DNA from: CAYVBE01 sp964448935 | GTDB taxonomy: Bacteria > Planctomycetota > Brocadiia > SM23-32 | Assembly (NCBI GenBank): GCA_964448935.1 | Contig: CAYVBE010000210.1 | Coordinates: forward strand, 1 to 6,921 | Length of the DNA: 6,921 nucleotides | Reading direction: 5' to 3' | Part shown: in pieces, positions 5,257-6,921 of the stretch | Layout of the letters: each line of letters begins with the position of its first letter | Numbering within the stretch: the first letter of the stretch is position 1 | Program-made: the position numbers and the translations under genes | The notes under the pieces: generated by a model | Database searches by the model: none | What the model was told of the DNA's origin: nothing | The model's input: the letters and a program-made list of their open reading frames with translations, nothing else

Positions 5257-6921
5257 CTATTCAGTGCCCGAGCCGGTGGCGGATTTTGATTCGACCTTCT
5301 GCAGTTTGACCGCGCAAACCTTCAGCTCCGGGATTTTGGCCACGGGGTCGAGGGCGGGGTTCGTCAGCACGTTCGCCGGGGCCTCGCGGAAGTGGAAGGG
5401 CATGAACACGGTGCCCTCCGGCGACCGCTCGGTGACCTCGGCCCTCGCGTGGACCGTTCCCCGGCGGCTGCTGACCTCGACTATGTCTCCCTCTTCGATG
5501 CCCTCCCGCTCGGCGTCCTCGGGGCTTATCTCGAACGGCGCCGGCGGCGACAGGGTCTCCAGGCCCTCGGTCTGCCGGCTGAGGGTGCCGGTGTGGAAAT
5601 GGTAGAGAAACCGCCCGGTGGTCAGCAGGTAGGGATACGCCTCGTCGGGCAGCTCGTCGGCCTCGCGGAACGGCGTGGCGTGGAACCTGCCCAACCCGCG
5701 CCGAAACTCGCCTTTGTGCAGGTAGGGCGTGCCCGGATCCTCGGTGTGCGCGCAGGGCCACTGCAGGCCGTCCTTGCCCAGCCGCTCGTAGCGCATGCCG
5801 CCGTAAATGGGTGTCAGCGAGGCCAGCTCCTCCATGATCTCCGAGGGATGGTCGTAGCTCATGTCGTAGCCCATCCGGCGGGCCAGGTCGCAGATAATCT
5901 GCCAGTCCGGTCGCGCCTCGCCGGGGGCGGGCACTGCCTTCCGTATGCGTATGATCCGCCGTTCGGTGTTGGTGAAGGTGCCGTCTTTCTCCGCAAAGGA
6001 GGCCGCAGGCAGCACCACGTCCGCCAGTTGCGCCGTCTCGGACATGAAGATGTCCTGCACGCAGAGAAAGTCCAGGTTTCGCAGCCCCTCTTCCACGTGC
6101 CGCACGTCCGGGTCGCTCATCATAGGATTTTCGCCCATCACGTAGAGCGCCCGGATGTCCCCATCATGCGCCGCGTTCATGATCTCGACCACGGTCAGGC
6201 CGGGCTCCGCCGGCAGTGACGCGCCCCAGCCCTCCTCGAACTTCGCGCGCGCCTCGGGATCGTCCACCTTCTGGTAACCGGGATAGACGTTGGGCAGCGC
6301 GCCCAGGTCGCAGGCGCCCTGCACGTTGTTCTGGCCGCGCAGGGGGTTAACGCCCGTCGAGCGACGCCCCACGTTGCCGCACATCATGGCCAGGTTGGCC
6401 AGCGCCAGGACGTTGTCCGTGCCCGTGGTGTGCTGGGTGATACCCATCGAGTAGACGATGCTCGCGCGGTCGGCGGCGGCGTACATGCGGGCCGCTTTCC
6501 GGATGTCGTCGGCCGGCACGCCGGTCAGGGCCTCGGCGTTCTTCGGGCTCCAGTCCGCCACACACTCCCGGACCTCCTCGAAGTTCTCCGTGCGGCTTTC
6601 GATGTAGTCCTCGTCGCAAAGCCCCTCGGAGATGATGACGTTCATCATGGCGTTGAACAGCGCCACGTCCGTGCCGCAGCGCTGCTGCACGTGAAGGTCG
6701 GCGAAGCGCACCAGGTCAATCCGCCGCGGGTCGGCGACCACCAGGCTCGCGCCGTTGCGCGTGACGGCCGCCTTGATGCGCAGGGCGATGATGGGGTGGG
6801 CCTCGGTGGTGTTGGAGCCGGTGACGAAGATGCAGTCGGCGTCCTCCAGCTCGTTGATGCTGTTGGTCATGGCGCCGCTGCCGAAGGCCCGCGCCAGGCC
6901 GGCGACGGTGGAGGCGTGGCA
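5257..6921 (-). CDS. fdhA: Formate dehydrogenase catalytic (alpha) subunit, C-terminal part
   Basis: 554 codons are visible with the N-terminus beyond the right edge. The enzyme oxidises formate to CO2, or reduces CO2, at a molybdenum or tungsten bis-MGD centre. The window opens with CHASTVAGLARAFGSGAM, matching the active-site U/C-H-x-x-x-VAGL of the family. The catalytic position is Cys (TGC at 6921-6919) and the essential His follows. GVNPLRGQNNVQGACD holds the catalytic Arg 194 residues after that Cys, close to the 193 between Sec140 and Arg333 of E. coli FdhF. GENPMMSDPD and QDIFMSETAQLADVVLPAASF follow, and a C-terminal dinucleotide-binding domain (about 430-545) ends in LTNPALDPVAKIPELKVCAV. 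The missing part should hold the 4Fe-4S binding N-terminus and perhaps ferredoxin-like domains. The electron partner cannot be read here. An internal ATG at 6870 is not the true start. Confidence 0.95.
   Translation of the reverse strand, partial: CHASTVAGLARAFGSGAMTNSINELEDADCIFVTGSNTTEAHPIIALRIKAAVTRNGASLVVADPRRIDLVRFADLHVQQRCGTDVALFNAMMNVIISEGLCDEDYIESRTENFEEVRECVADWSPKNAEALTGVPADDIRKAARMYAAADRASIVYSMGITQHTTGTDNVLALANLAMMCGNVGRRSTGVNPLRGQNNVQGACDLGALPNVYPGYQKVDDPEARAKFEEGWGASLPAEPGLTVVEIMNAAHDGDIRALYVMGENPMMSDPDVRHVEEGLRNLDFLCVQDIFMSETAQLADVVLPAASFAEKDGTFTNTERRIIRIRKAVPAPGEARPDWQIICDLARRMGYDMSYDHPSEIMEELASLTPIYGGMRYERLGKDGLQWPCAHTEDPGTPYLHKGEFRRGLGRFHATPFREADELPDEAYPYLLTTGRFLYHFHTGTLSRQTEGLETLSPPAPFEISPEDAEREGIEEGDIVEVSSRRGTVHARAEVTERSPEGTVFMPFHFREAPANVLTNPALDPVAKIPELKVCAVKLQKVESKSATGSGTE

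Noticed and set aside
4679..5605. Plus-strand open frame running through the N gap
   Set aside because: Its continuity depends on 34 unknown codons in the Ns, and both sides are antisense to recognised genes.
6347..6619. 90-codon minus-strand frame inside fdhA
   Set aside because: It is an out-of-frame shadow of the formate dehydrogenase reading frame, which is strongly supported by motifs.
1..6921. Search for tRNA, riboswitch (including the Moco motif), terminator hairpins, repeats, CRISPR arrays or insertion sequences
   Set aside because: Nothing convincing by eye; virtually all readable sequence is protein-coding, and a leader-type element would need to be in the gap or outside the window.

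Overview
The window is a stretch of high-GC bacterial chromosome, most likely from a metagenome-assembled genome because it contains a run of exactly 100 Ns. All nine genes I can support lie on the minus strand and are packed tightly, with stop and start codons overlapping or separated by at most 8 bases. Gene content (formate dehydrogenase, Wtp-type tungstate/molybdate uptake, molybdenum cofactor enzymes) points to an anaerobic or facultatively anaerobic organism. I cannot name the phylum. Shine-Dalgarno sites such as AGGAGG, and ATG/GTG starts, indicate a bacterium or archaeon with standard decoding. The lipobox-type signal and single-domain ModE fit bacteria.

In the direction of transcription (right to left): a formate dehydrogenase catalytic subunit (5257-6921) runs off the right edge. 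The first codon inside the window is the position of the active-site Cys/Sec and reads TGC (Cys). Next is the assembly gap (5153-5252). Left of the gap are a MobB-like P-loop protein cut by the gap (4730-5152), an unrecognised 62-residue four-cysteine protein (4549-4737), a one-domain ModE-type regulator (4220-4558), the ABC transporter wtpA-wtpB-wtpC (4245 down to 1376), moeA (141-1367) and the first 48 codons of a moaA-like radical SAM gene (1-144) that leaves the left edge.

Together they read as a metal-to-enzyme supply line. WtpABC imports tungstate or molybdate, and WtpC carries a C-terminal oxyanion-binding (MOP/TOBE) domain. The MoaA-like protein would start pterin synthesis, and MoeA inserts the metal into molybdopterin. 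The MobB-like protein may help form the guanine dinucleotide cofactor, and formate dehydrogenase is the client enzyme. The ModE-like protein is the obvious candidate regulator. The link to formate dehydrogenase crosses the gap and so depends on scaffolding.

The least explained parts are the 62-residue Cys protein wedged between the MobB-like and ModE-like genes, the ModE-like regulator with no metal-binding domain of its own, and the unusual MobB-like protein. No RNA genes, insertion sequences, CRISPR arrays, terminators or convincing promoters were seen. Apart from the gap there is no intergenic space longer than 8 bases to hold them.
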